Positions 11,608 to 24,600 of a stretch of 64,000 bases of DNA are shown in pieces. Position numbers and translations under genes: made by a program. Positions within the stretch are counted from its first letter, which is position 1; every line of letters starts with the position of its first letter. The stretch is from Phyllostachys edulis (lineage: Eukaryota; Streptophyta; Magnoliopsida; Poales; Poaceae): NCBI GenBank assembly GCA_036346405.1, contig CM070546.1:103794826-103858825 (forward strand), written 5' to 3'. The notes beneath the pieces were generated by a model, which was not told where the DNA came from, did no database searches, and saw only the letters and a list, made by a program, of their open reading frames with translations.

Positions 11608-12495
11608 ATGGCGGACGCATGCCACTACGAGTTGCTTGACCCGGTGATTGACGCGTATCACCGTAGCTGCCTCAGTGCCATGCTCCCCCGGAGGGCGAGG
11701 CACCGATTGAGCTTGGCGCGCTGCGGCTGCGCACGCCCATTAAGGCATGGAGGTTGCACCCAAACTGGGTTCCGAGGTACATGTAGTTCGACCTTCATGC
11801 ACTCAATCGCGATCTGACTACTTTGCACGCGGTCTGACTACTTTGCATGCAGTCACGTTTGTTTATAATCGTTTCGACGCAGGTAGATAGCGGCAAGCCT
11901 CCTTCCACTAGCGAGGATGGTGGAGGCGACGTGGGAGAATGACCAGGACCGTGGTCCTGGTCGTACATCTAGGCATTTTCCATACGACTGGGCTCTACTG
12001 ACGGCGCTGGTTGACCGCTGGAAGCCAGAGATGCACACGTTTCACCTTCTGTACGGGGAGATAGCGCCGACGCTACAGGACGTGAGCTTCCTGGCTGGGT
12101 TGCCCTGCACAGGCTCCCCTGTGGTGGCATACGACATCCCGGCCACGTGGCGCACGGACCTCCTAGCGACGTTCCATGATGTGCTGCTGGGCAGTGGGTA
12201 CACGGAGTTCAGTAGCCCGCACGGGCCGACGTTGAGGTGGATCTGCCAGTTCTACATAAGTCTTCATAACTATTGTCCTCTCGCATCAATTCATATGTGA
12301 ACCTTACTGATGTGTACATGTCTTCTTGCAGCCTGAGCGTATGGCGGAGAATGCATGGGACGTCATTGTTAGGAGGCACTTCGAAGCCTACTTGTTGTGG
12401 CTGTTTGGGTGGATCATGTTCCTAGGGTTCCACGGCGACAGTGTCGACAAGCACTACGTCCGATACGCACATGAGCTGGCGGACTTGCCGGTGGT
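11608..12495 (+). pseudogene. Plant mobile domain (PMD) protein, 5' part
   Basis: Three coding blocks are visible. An N-terminal block begins MADACHYELLDPVIDAYHR at 11608. A central block (about 11917-12256) includes FPYDWALLTALVDRWKPEMH, TFHLLYGEIAPTLQDVSF and LAGLPCTGSPV. A third block after a TTGCAG acceptor (about 12332-12495) contains HFEAYLLWLFGWIMFLGFHG. The order and motifs are those of the aminotransferase-like plant mobile domain, found in Arabidopsis MAIN/MAIL proteins and in many grass MULEs and Ty3 elements. A stop and a frame change interrupt the first block near 11790, and the donor after CQF is not a clear GT. A Copia element then splits the gene at 12495. The gene resumes at 25175. 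Confidence 0.75.
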
Positions 12496-14387
12496 TGTGG
12501 ATATCATGGGAATATACTCACGATCTTAGAATGATGATACAATTGGCAATGGCGTTGAAGGTTTGTCGAATCACGCGTTTTCGCGAAGTTCAAACTATTT
12601 GTCGAGCAAGTGGTGGTCTGACCAAGCCAAGGTGGCGGTCGACCGCTCTTGAAAATCGGTCGAACCGGCCTTGAAGTGATTTTGAGTTTTGAGCTTCGAG
12701 CAAAAGTTCTATTGGTTTCAAAATTCGGCGAGTTTGGATTTCCAGGAAGGAATTTTGGCTAAGTCTCGGTGGTGGTCGACCGCCAATAGGTAGCGGTCGG
12801 GCCAAGCCAGTGATCGGGCCCGGCCGATAGCGGTCGAGCCGATTTTATTCTGATCATCGACCAATCGGTGGCAATGAGTGTTGGATTAGGTCAAGTTCAT
12901 GGCATATGTGTTGCATGATGCATGTTTTGACTAACGTGGGTCAAGTTGTGAAGAACTTGTTCCCGGAATCGATTTCTTTGTCTATTATTGTGCAGGTTGC
13001 TTGGAGGTTAACGACCATCAACGGCGAGGATGATCTGGACTAGGCTTGGAGAGCTGAGGTCCAGAACGATCGGGGATGCCGGGTGAGGTCAATGGATTCA
13101 AGCATGGCGCAAAAGGACAAGGATGACCGAGCAGGCGATTGATGCTGACGGGTTGGATCAAGCGACGCGGGTCGATGCAAGTGCCATGGTGGTTTCGGTG
13201 AGAGCCGGATGGGAGAGACTTGCCGACATGATGAGAGCCATTGGATCAAGCTACACGTGGCGAAGCATGGAAGTGCTTCACGAAAATGGGACTCGATCTT
13301 TGCAAAAAGATCGAGAAGGGGTATTTTGGTAATTTTACCAAATACCGTCTTGGTGACCTTTTGCCAACCCACAGCGCAAGACGGCGCATAATGAAGCGGA
13401 TTAGGTCAAGAGGAGATGAAGACGGCGCTTTAAAATATATGCGTGTGTGACCTGTTTGTGTTGGGCCTTAACGGGAGTCCATTAGGGTTAATGTTTCTAG
13501 AAGGTCTAAGTCTCTACTATAAATAGAGGAGGGAGGTGGCTGCACCCCCGGGAACCCTTTCATTTGTTTTAAAACCCTAGTTTGCTTAGGGAGAGGATAG
13601 TTGGAGGTTAGGGTTCTAGAAAGTTGGATTTGATTTCGTGCTCATGTATTGAGTCTTTGTCCTCCTTGATGGAGTGGCTGTAAACCAATACCATATCAAA
13701 ATCAATCCAAAGAAAGATTGCTCAAGATGAGTCTATTTGCTTTCCTTTTCTCCATTTGGTGATTTTGAGTCTTTCTTTGATCCGCGAGTTTTTGCTTGGT
13801 TTCTTGCCTTGATCTAAATTGCTGTGACATGTGGGAACCCATCTAGGATCATCTTGATCATCAATCACCCACGAGCAAGTCTTTAGATCATTTTTCGATT
13901 TTAACTGGTTTTTGAGCACCCTTCATTCAAACTGAAAAAGATAGGAACTTTGGCATGGATCTACGCGATCCTTGATTGGAATAGGCTCCCAATATCTTAG
14001 AGAAGGTGTGTCTAAAATTTGGTAAGGTTTGGCTTTACAGATCAAAAGTTAGATCGATTTGAGTTTTGGTTTTCGGGCTGATTTCACTGTTCATTGGCCT
14101 GGAGGTCTGACTGCCATATATTGAGAGGTCAGACCGATTTTCAAAGGTCAGACCGATTTCTAGTTGGAGGTCAGACCGTCCAACTCATTTAGGTTTTGAG
14201 TTTTTATGTTTTTGGTCTATTTGCTTCGGGGTTTTGATTGGATTCAATACAAGTCTTCCACTGTGCTTGTATATTGATCTTCATAGTTTTTATAGCTATT
14301 GGAGTGAAAATCGTATTGAATTCGATCAAGGTGAAAAAGAGATCGTGCTCCTATTCACCCCCCTCTAGTCGCCTTTTCGGTCTAACA
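12496..14387 (+). repeat. Left LTR of the Copia element
   Basis: Begins TGTGGATATC and ends TCTAACA. It matches the right LTR along its length (about 1890 bp each once the nested insertion is removed). A TATA box (TATAAATAG, 13518-13526) marks the likely retroelement promoter. Repeated GGTCAGACCG-type words occur near 14100-14180. Confidence 0.9.
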
Positions 14388-14389
14388 AG

Positions 14390-14402
14390 TGGTATCAGAG
14401 CC
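14390..14402 (+). other. Primer-binding site (initiator Met-tRNA)
   Basis: TGGTATCAGAGCC, two bases after the left LTR, is complementary to the 3' end of initiator methionine tRNA, the usual primer of plant Copia elements. Confidence 0.9.
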
Positions 14403-14445
14403 TGGTTAGTTCAATCTTGATCTTAACTAGTCACTGAACTTGGCG

Positions 14446-16683
14446 ATGGATAAGTACTCGACCAAGCCACATGTCTTCGATGGGCTCGACTATGCCTATT
14501 GGAAGAATCGCGTGTGAGTCTTCCTTGAGAGCGAAGGACAAGCTCTATGGGAGGTTGTTCGAGCCTCGCTCGTTTTGCCCGAAGTTGCTTCGCCGGCTTC
14601 AGCAGTCCTCTTGGCTAATAACAACAAAGCAAAGAATCTTCTATATGCTGGGCTTAGTAGACATGAATATGATAGGATTTGCAACCTGAAGACCGCACAT
14701 GAGATTTGGCACACCCTCGAAACTTACCATGAGGGATCATCCCAGATCAAGCAAGTGCGCCAGACGGTCTACAAGCGAAAGTATAACAAATTCGAGATGC
14801 GTCCTGGTGAGAGCATCGATGACGTTTTTACTCGCTTTAACAAGGTGATCAATCAGATGAGAGCTGTTGACATTGAGTACTCTCAATCTGAGAATGCCAC
14901 CCACCTCTTGGCTACAATCAGCACCAAGGAGTGGGAGATCAAGGCTACTGCCATTGAGGAGAACATCGATCTCTTTGCTCTCACTTTCGAGCTGCTTTAT
15001 AGCAAGCTCAAAACTCATGAGATCAAGAGAGGTAGCCTTCCTAAGAAGGATAATATGGCTTTGGTGGCTGATCCTCTAAAAGGGACTCCTGATGGTTCTT
15101 CTGGGTCTTCTTTTAGTTTTTCTCTTGCGTGTTTATCTGTTGTTCAAGGAGAAGAGTTTGAGAGTTTTCTTGAAGCTGATTTAGCTCTTTTAGTCAAGAA
15201 AGTCACACGGGCATATAACAATGTTAGAAACAAGAAAAGAGGTGGCTCTGTGACGTGCTATGGGTGTGGAGAGCTTTATCACATTCGAGCGAATTGCCCC
15301 AAGCTGAAAGGTAAGAGCAACCATAAGGAGGAAAAGCCAGCTTGAAAGAAGCCTCAAGGAAAGAAGCCCAAGTACAATGCTGCCAAGCTCATAAAGGTCG
15401 CTCACCGGGACCTTGCCGCTTTTGGAGAGCAATCCATGAGCGATGTGGACTCCGGGAGCAAGGAGGACAAGGAGGAGGAGCTCCCTCAAGACAAGAAAGG
15501 GAAGGCCAAGGACTTCACCAGCTTGCGCTTCATGGCCGACATCGTCAACATCAATGACAATGATGAGGTACCTCCTTCCTATGATGTTTTTTCTGCTAGA
15601 TGCGACAACATGTTTGAGCAACTCATGAGTCAAGATAAGACCTTAGAGTTTTCCATGGCTAGGAACAAGGATTTAGAATCACAAGTAGATAATTTGACAT
15701 TAGAACTTGCAAATACTAAGACTCTTGATGATGATGAATGCTCATCCTGCCATGCTTTACATTCTGAACTGTCCAAATTGCAATCTGCTCACGATATTGC
15801 TTTGCACCAACTTGAGAATGCTAGGACCGAGCTAATTGATGTTAAATCTGCCCTTTGTAAAAAATGCTTAGAGTCTAGTAAGTTGGATGCCTCTGGTAAT
15901 GTTAAATCTAGCTTTTGCTCTTTCTGCTTAGAACGTGAACATGAAGTTAAAGACATTCTACAAGCAGTTAGAGCTAAATATGCCAAGCTTAAGGACAGAA
16001 TTGAGTCTACACCTTATGCCTCTTGTGCAGCGTATAAGCTTGAAGTTGCTTTTCTTAAGGAGAAACATGCTAGGGTCATTAAGGTCAAGACTTGTGATTC
16101 ATGTGTTAACTTTGGAAAAGAAAATGCTTACCTTAAGGACACTCTAGAAAAATTATCTAAAGGTAAGAAACAGTTAAACATGATTATGGACACGTCTAAA
16201 TCTCCTTATTAGAAGCAAGGTTTAGGATACAACTCTGCCCAGGACAAATCCAAGCCTAATGTCATTCAGGTCTTGGAAAAAGGCTTAGTTGAATTCAAAA
16301 CCCAACCTGCAAATACTATTTTTAAATCTGCAGGGTTTGTCCAACCTTCTTTTGAGTCAAAAGGTGCTTCTCCCAGTGGTACCAAATACCATTGTACCTA
16401 TTGTAAGAAGAGTGGATATTTGGTAGAGTCTTGTTGGCGTAGGTTGAAGAACGCTAAGAAAAACATTGCTAGAATTTCATCTAATCAAGCTAGAGCTTTT
16501 ACGAGACATGGTTATTTAGAAAGGAAGAAACCTAAACTAGGATTTGTTTCACATGCTCATCATCATAATGTTCCTAGACAGGATGCTTCTCATGTTTGTG
16601 TAACCATTGCTCATAACAGAACTTCAAATAAAATCAAGGATAACACTTCTGCTTTGCATACTACTCGCAGATGTGTGTCTTAG
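14446..16683 (+). pseudogene. Copia gag polyprotein region
   Basis: The frame opens with ATG at 14446 (MDKYSTKPHVFDGLDYAYW) and is broken by TGA at 14517. It continues through a capsid-like UBN2/Copia gag region, then a zinc knuckle CYGCGELYHIRANC (about 15259-15300, intact C-x2-C-x4-H-x4-C). A TGA at 15343 interrupts before a long Lys/Glu-rich, coiled-coil-like segment (15436-16209). TAG codons stand at 16210 and 16681. A second knuckle, CTYCKKSGYLVESC (near 16393), has Tyr where His is needed, which a single C-to-T change explains. The product would package the element's RNA; this copy cannot make it. The extra coiled-coil and second knuckle are unlike minimal Copia gags. Confidence 0.8.
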
Positions 16684-16752
16684 TACTGGGTTTCTAAGTC
16701 GCTTTTAATTAACCCCAGTATTGAGACACATCGTTCTTTTGTGCCTTGATTT

Positions 16753-18590
16753 TCAGGATCGCCGCGGAAGGAGGAAGAACATGTGGCTCGTCGACTCCGG
16801 CTGTTCACGCCACATGACCAGAGACTCAAGATGGTTCACTTCCTTCACGTGGTCGACGGGTGATGACTTCATCACCTTCGGAGATGATACACAAGGGCGG
16901 ATCGAAGGAACTAGATCGATCAGGGTGAACGACAAGTTTATTCTCAAGGGCGTCGCTCTTGTGGACAAGATAAGGTACAACTTGCTTTACGTTTTGACTT
17001 CTCGATGATAGCTCTGAAACTCGTTTTAAGAAAAATGCTGTCGTGTGCTTGATTCTACGGTGAGCTTGTTTTTGGGATTTCTAGAGTTGGTAGAATCTTT
17101 AGAGCTGATTTTTCTGAATCTCTTGCTGGATCTCTCAAATGTTTAATTGCATCTTCTTTTGATATCTGGCTTTGGCACCGACGTTTGGGGCACATTGGTT
17201 TTAATCATCTGACGCGAGTTAGCGGCCTTGATCTCATGAGAGGTTTGTCTAAACTCAAAGCTGTCAAGGATGTTTGATAAAGCGCCTGTGTAGGCATGGC
17301 AAGCAAGTTGCCGCCTCACACCCTTCATTGACTATGGTCATGACTAACGGGCCAGAACAGTTGCTTCATATTGATACTGTTGGTCCTGCTAGGGTTCGGT
17401 CAGTCGGTGGAAAATGGTATATCCTTGTCATAGTTGATGATTTTTCGAGATACTCTTGGGTGTTCTTTCCTGCTTCGAAGGATGAGGCTTTTGATCATTA
17501 TCATGATCTTGTTTTTCGTTTGGCTTCTGAACTTCCTGGTGCCTTGAGAGCAATCCGTAGTGACAATGGCACGGAGTTCAAGAATGCTTCTTTTGCCTCT
17601 TTTTGTGCTGAGCGCGGTATTGAGCATTAGTTCTCTTCTCCACACGTCCCTCAACAAAATGGCGTTGTGGAAAGGAAGAACATGACTCTAGTTGAGATGG
17701 CTAGGACGATGCTAGATGAGTATAGCACACCGAGGAGGTTTTGGGCCGAAGCTATTACTACAGCTTGTCATATTTCAAACCGTGTCTTCTTGAGACCGTC
17801 TTTGGGCAAGACTTCTTATGAGCTTCGTTTTGGCAGAAAACTCTCTGTTTCTCACTTTCGAGTCTTTGGATCAAAGTGTTTTATTTTTAAGACAGGAAAC
17901 CTAGATAAATTTGAATCAAGAACTTGTGATGGTTTATTTCTGGGTTATCCTGCTCATTTGAGGGGTTTTCGGGTTTTAAATGTTGAAACTAACATTGTCC
18001 AGGAGACATGCAATGTCACTTTTGATAAGACTAGCCCTGGAGCTAGATCCGATGTTTCAGGTGACATACAGGTGACAGAGAGCATTTTTGTTGAAGAAGA
18101 TGAGGATGATTTCGATATTGCTCCTTCACCTGCTGCTGATGTTCCTGTCCAAGCCCTAGAACTTGCTACGACTGCTTCACCTCCAATTGAGGCTCTTGCT
18201 GCATCTTCATCATCAACAGTACCTGCAGAGGTTGAGGAGATGCTATCTCCCCCAGGCGCTCCACTGCACATTCAGAACCAACACCCTCCGGATCAGATGA
18301 TTGGTAATCTTCATGAGCGAGTCACTCGCTCCAGGTATCATGATCCGAGTCTCTTCTCTCATTCTGCATTTGTAGCCTCTTTTGAACCCCACGATATATC
18401 ACATGCTTTATCTGATTCTAGCTGGGTCAATGCCATGCATGAGGAGTTAGAGAATTTTGAAAGAAATAAAGTCTGGAACCTAGTAGAACCTCCTAGTGGT
18501 CATAATGTGATAGGAACCCATTGGGTGTTCAAAAATAAACAAAATGAGGATGGTTTTGTGGTTAGAAACAAGGCTAGGTTGGTAGCTTAG
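16753..18590 (+). pseudogene. Copia protease and integrase region
   Basis: The aspartic protease active site lies in WLVDSGCSRHMT (about 16784). The GAG-pre-integrase motif (LWHRRLGHIGFNHL, about 17170) follows after disrupted sequence. A frameshift near 17270 separates it from the cysteine part of the zinc-binding region and the integrase core (HIDTVGPARV ... VDDFSRYSWVFF ... IRSDNGTEFKN), which ends in a TAG at 17628 where related elements have Gln before FSSPHVPQQNGVVERKN. The D, D and E catalytic positions can be placed. The C-terminal region (17667-18590) is a long open frame with an acidic linker and the start of the reverse transcriptase. The integrase would insert the cDNA; this copy is broken. 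Confidence 0.8.
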
Positions 18591-19919
18591 GGCTTTAGCC
18601 AGGTTGAGGGGTTAGATTTTGATGAGACCTTCGCTCCTGTTGCTAGATTAGAAGTCATTAGATTCCTTGCATTTCTTTGCATCTAAAGGTTTTAGGTTGC
18701 ATCAAATGGATGTTAAGAGTTCCTTTTGAATGGTTTTATAGAGGAAGAAGTATATGTTAGGCAACCCCCTGGCTTTGAGAATCCCAAGCACCCAGATCGT
18801 GTTTACAAGCTATCCAAAGCCTTGTATGGTCTTAAGCAAGCCCTAGAGCCTGATATGATAGACTTAAGACCTTCTTGCTTAAGAATGATTTTGAAATGGG
18901 AAAAGTAGATAAGACTCTTTTCATTCTTAGGCATGGCAATGACTTCCTGCTTGTTCATATTTACGTTGATGATATTATCTTTGGTGGTTCCTCTCATGCT
19001 CTTGTTTCTAGTTTTTTTGAGACTATGTCCAAGGAATTTGAGATGAGTATGATGGGCGAGCTCAACTACTTTCTAGGGCTTCAAATCAAGCAATGCAAGG
19101 AAGTGATCTTTATCCATCAAACGAAGTACACCAAGGATCTGCTCAAACGCTTCGAGATGGGTGACTGCAAGCCGATCGCCACTCCCATGGCGACTTCGAC
19201 TGCTTTGAATCCAGATGAGGAAGGAGAAGCCGTGGATCAACACGAGTACCGTAGCATGATCGGCTCCCTTCTGTACTTGATGGCCTCAAGACCAGACATC
19301 CACTTCGCATGATGCATCGCATGCGAGGTTTCAGACGTCTCCGAGGACTTCACATCGCCAAGTCGTTAAGCGCATCTTCAGGTATTTACACTTTACCCTC
19401 CAGTATGTCATTTGGTATTCCTACTCTTCTTCGTTATCCATTCGGGGGTTTTCTGCTTCTGATTTTGTGGGTTGTCGGCTAGATAGGAAGAGTACCTCTG
19501 GCACTTGTCATTTCTTAGGCACTTCTCTTGTCTCTTGGTCTTCTAGGAAGCAGTCCTCTGTTGCACAATCCTTCTTTGAAAGTGAATATGTAGGCTAGCC
19601 GCTAGTTCTTTCAGAGTCGATTTTGTGGATGGTGTTCACTCTTAAGGAATTTGGGTTAAATTTTGCTAGTGTTCCTCTTTTCTGTGATAACACTTCTGCT
19701 ATTAACATTGCTAAGAACCCAGTGCAACACTCTAGGACCAAGCACATAGACATTCGCTATCACTTCCTTAGAGACCATGTTGAGAAGGGTGATATTGTGC
19801 TGTATTTTGTGGGGTCCGAGGCTCAATTAGTCGATATCCTCACCAAGTCTTTAGACCCAACAAGGTTTGCCACCTTGAGGAGCACGCTAGGGGTAATTTA
19901 TTCCTATGGGTTGGTTTGA
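18591..19919 (+). pseudogene. Copia reverse transcriptase and RNase H region
   Basis: The reverse transcriptase starts before the TAG at 18588, which replaces Gln in LVAQGFSQ. It runs on with GLDFDETFAPVARLE, is frameshifted at about 18690-18730, then reads NGFIEEEVYVRQPPGFENP and KLSKALYGLKQA. A further shift leads into the catalytic YVDD motif (18962-18973) and the ELNYFLGLQI region. A stop near 19312 and another shift precede RNase H, with CDNTSAINIAKNPVQHSRTK and HIDIRYHFLRDHV, ending LTKSLDPTRF and a TGA at 19917. Related elements encode all of this in one frame. Confidence 0.8.
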
Positions 19920-21693
19920 GGGGGAGTTGGATCTTTTCTGATATTTCCTTGTTCATTTGATCTTTTCTTGATTTTCTTTTGAGGCTTTTTGAGCTTTTCT
20001 TGCATCTCATTGTATCATATTGCATTCATATGAAAAATCCAAAAAGATGCATTGTAATTTAAGCTTTTCTGCTTATCTTTTAAAATTGATGAAGCTTTGC
20101 TTATTACCCATTGGAGCTTTAGTATTTCAATTCTTGCTCAATGTCATGTTTAGTTCTTTGACTTGCTAGAATTATCATGCTTTCACATGTATAGCTAAGT
20201 CTTTGCTGAATGAGCTAGAATTCTAAAAACAACTTGAACTAAAACTGCAATTTGTGGATGTTTTAGCTAGTTGAGCAATTAGTGCTCCTTTTGTGACTTT
20301 GGCCCTGTCAAAATTACTTTGTTAGCTCTTGAATCTAAAATTGATCATTACTTGAGCTTCTTGTTCTTCTGAGAATCTAAAACCGCTCTTGTGAAAAATT
20401 GAAAAATCAAATTTAAAGATTGTCATGTGATTAAAATGTGCCAAACTACTCTCACGAGACTGCATGTCATAGACATGAATTTGGAGATAGTTTGATGATC
20501 CAGACGATCTAATGGGGACTGCTTGTTAAAACTGACATGAACCTCAAGATTTGTCGCCCTAGTAGAAGCTTAGGAAGAGTTTGTGGATAACTCCCAGTCC
20601 AGGATCTTCTTCACTAAGATATACCTTTAATCAACTTCTGGTCGAAACTTAGGAAGAGTTTGTGGGTGGCTCCTAGTCCAGGATCTTCTTCACTAAGTTA
20701 GAACATTAGTCAACTTCAATATTCATTGCAAATGAAAAACTGTTGAAAATGGGTGTTTGAAAAAATTGAGCAAAATGATTCAATACATGACCTGTTTGTC
20801 TCTTAATGTGGTCATTGTTAGCTTTTTGATCTCACATTGACATTTTGACATGGCCAGTATCATTTTAGGATCCCTGTTGATGAACTTGCTAAATTTGAAG
20901 CTTTGCTTAAATCGATCAAATTCATTGCTTTATATTGAGCCTTTGAGCTTAGCTTTGATATATATGTCTTAACATGATCTTGCTAGCACTTTCAGGCTTG
21001 ATAGGTCTTGTGCAATATTAGAAATGCTAGCTTGTTCTTTTGGGTAATCTCCAAAACTTTTTGTAATCAAAAATTGAAAAATACAAAAAAGAGGCCACTC
21101 CATTACATTTCTTGCATGCTCCTTCTTATACTTTTTCCTCATTCTGCATTTGTCTTCTCTGGACGAGAGGAAGGCGTGATTCCTTGATGACTCCATTGTC
21201 AAAGGGGGAGAAGATATGTCAAAGTTGTATAAAGGGGAGAAGATATAAAAATGTAAAAAAAGGGCGAGCCTCTTGGAGAAAAATAGAAAATTTTGGGATT
21301 TTCGAAAATTTTGGGATTTTCTGAAATTTGAGGATCATAATGAGGGGGAGTTTCTTATTTGCATTCTTATAGTCTCATTGCTACTTATTGACTTGAATTG
21401 CAATTCTTGATCCTCACAATGATCAAAAGTCATATCGAACAATTGTTCTTTCATATGGACCTTAAGTGAGATTTTGACTCGATTTTGACTCTTTCTGGAA
21501 AATAAAACTTTCTTGCCTTATTTTGCTTTATCTCACTTGGCTTTTCTATTCTGAAGCCAACTTGGTCATTTCCTTTGCTTTCTCTTGCATATGGACCAAG
21601 TTGTGCTTTTGTGCGAAAACGAAAGTATTTTACTTTTCAAACCTCAAAACTTACATTTTTGGGAAATTGCCAATGTGTTCATCAAGGGGAGAT
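19920..21693 (+). other. Copia post-pol region and polypurine tracts
   Basis: About 1.8 kb between pol and the right LTR without a recognisable open frame. Purine-rich GAGGGGGAG tracts lie at about 19917 and 21342, and AAGGGGAGAT (21684-21693) abuts the right LTR as the functional polypurine tract. A 54-bp direct duplication lies inside (20565-20618 and 20644-20697). Some SIRE-type elements carry an envelope-like gene here; none was seen. Confidence 0.65.
20565..20697. repeat. 54-bp direct duplication, period 79
   Basis: GAAGCTTAGGAAGAGTTTGT... at 20565-20618 recurs at 20644-20697 with a few substitutions; both copies end CTTCTTCACTAAG. Confidence 0.85.
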
Positions 21694-24600
21694 TGTGGAT
21701 CTCATGGGGATATGCTCATGATCTTAGGATGATAATACAATTGGCAATGGCGTTGAAGGTTTGTCGAATCACGGGTTTTCAGCGAAATTCAAACCGTTGT
21801 CAAGCAAGTGGCAGTCTGACCGGCCATGAGTGGCAGTCTGACCGGCTCTTGGAAATCGGTCCAACCTGCCTTGAAGTGATTTTGAGTTTTGGAGCTTCCA
21901 GGCAAAAGTTCTATTAGTTTGAAAATTCCAGTAGGTTTCGGATTTCCAGGAAGGAATTTTGGCTAAGTCTCAGCTGGGCGGTCAGGCCGACCAATAGGTG
22001 GCGGTCAGATCGGCCAGGGGGCGGTCATACCGATTTTGTTCTGATCATCGGTCAATCGGTGGCGATGAGTGTTGGGTTAGGTCAAGTTCATGGCATATGT
22101 GTTGCATGATTGATGTTTTGACTAACGTGGGTCAAGTTGTGAAGAACTTGTTCCCGGAATCGATTTCTTTGTCTATTGTTGTGTAGGTTGCTTGGAGGTC
22201 AACGACGGTCAACGGCGAGGATGATCGGGACTAGGCTTGGAGAGCTGAGGTCCAGAACGATCGGGGATGCCGGGTGAGGTCAATGGATTCAAGCATGGCG
22301 CAAAAAAGGACAACGATGACTGAACGGGCAGTTCTGTGCGACGGGTTGGATCAAGTAGCGTGGAGGTCGGTGCAAGTGCCATGGTGGTCTCGTTGGGAGC
22401 CAAATGGGAGAGACTTGCTGACATGATGAGAGCCGTTGGATCAACCTACACGTGGCGAAGCATGGAAGTGCTTCACGAAGATGGGACTCGATCTTTGCAA
22501 AAAGATCGAGAAGGGGTATTTTGGTAATTTTACCAAATACCGCCTTAGTGACCTTTTGCCAACCCGCGGCGCAAGACGACACATAATGAAGCGGGTTAGG
22601 TCAAGAGGAGATGAAGACGGCGCTTTAAAATACGTGCGTATATGACCCATTTGTGTTGGGCCTTAACGGGAGCCCATTAGGGTTAATGCTTCTAGAAGGT
22701 CTAAGTCTCCACTATAAATAGAGAAGGGAGATAGCTGCACCCCCGGGAACCCTTTCATTTGTTTTAAAACCCTAGTTTGCTTAGAGAGAGGATAGTTGGA
22801 GGTTAGGGTTCTAGAGAATTGGATTTGATTTCGTGCTCATGTATTGAGTCTTTGTCCTTCTTAATGGAGTGGGTGTAAACCAATACCATATCAAAATCAA
22901 TCCAAGGAAAGATTCCTCAAGATGAGTCTATTTGCTTTCCTTCTTTCTATTTGGTGATTTTGAGTCTTTCTTTGATCTGCGAGTTTTTGCTTAGTTTCTT
23001 GCCTTGATCTAACTTGCTGTGACACGTGGGAACCCATCTAGGATCATCTTGATCATCAATCACCCACGAGCAAGTCTTTAGATCATTTTTCGATTTTGAC
23101 TCGGTTTTTGAGCACCCTTCGTTCAAACTGAAAAAGATAGGAACTTTGGCATGGATCTACACAATTATTGATTGGAATAGGTTCCCAATATCTTAGAGAA
23201 GGTGTGTCTCAAATTTGGTAAGATTTGGCCTTGTGGATCAAAAGTTAGATCGATTTGAGTTTTGGTTTTCAAGCTGATTTCATTGTTCATTGGCCTGGAG
23301 GTCTAACCGCCATGTATTGAGAGGTCAGACCGATTTCCAAAGGTCAGGCCGATTTCTAGTTGGAGGTCAGACCGCCCAACTCATTTAGGTTTTGAGTTTT
23401 TATGTTTTTGGTCTATTTGCTTGGGGTTTTGATTAGATTCAATACAAGTTCTTCCACTGTGCTTGTATATTGTGTTGGATATATACCCTAGAGGCAATTA
23501 TAGAGATGATTATATTTCTTTATGTTCATAATATTGGATAAATGTTATTACGTTTCTATGAATGAATCATCGATTATGAAGATTAAACGAGTATGTGACT
23601 TGTTGGTGAAGCTCTTTTAACTTATGATGATATCGCTCTAAATGTATCCCGGTCAAATGTCCTTTGGTGAACGCTAGTGACTCTACGATCAAACACATGT
23701 ATTGATTGATGACCATGTTTCACTTTGGTCATGGATATAGGATATCGAATCGATAATGTGGACACATGTTAGAGAACATGGTGTTGGATAAGACCCACCT
23801 TGAGACACTATTGAGATTGTTATGATTCTATGTGTCATTTGTTGGTCTCAAGCAATGATGATATATAATCCTTAGACTGAGATCGGCATGGTTTTCTACA
23901 TATGTAATAGCACTCTTTGGGGTTGCTAAACGCTACTCAGAATCGGGTAGTTATAAAGGTAGCTTCGGGTATGCTATAAAACATGCGAGAGGGATGTATT
24001 TGGTTGGATATGGGATTTGCCCTCCTAACATAACAGAGAGATATCTCTCGCCCCTTGAAGTGGTTGGATAAAGAAAGTGCATGGTCATACCCTTTGGTGG
24101 TCAAGAGTTCGACCACATAAGGTTATCCGATACTCGATCGAGAAAGTATTGAACAGTCCATGGATGACACAACATCTCACCTGGATTCAACCAGATATCG
24201 TGAGGCAAAGGGAGAATACATGAGTAGGTCGCTTATTTCGACCAGTTACGGATTGGTCGTATGGAGATACGAGCTGGTCGTAGACTGGTCGAATGTAATC
24301 ACAGAGTGGTCGTAACCTGGTCGTAATGAGTTACAAACTGATCACGACCACATGCGAACTAGTCGTATAGAGATAGGACCTGGTCGTAAGTGACGAGGAC
24401 CTAGTCGTAGATCATATTGCATTAAGGTTCGTCCGATATAATTTGTGTGTATTTGGGAATCGTTATGTCCTGCTAGGAACCGCTATGACTCGTGGTCGGA
24501 AAGGGTTTCTGAGTCACAACCGAACTACGCATGATCCTAACGGGTCACACACTTAACGGGTTGGAACAAACCAGTACGGATATGATTCGTAAAGCGTGTT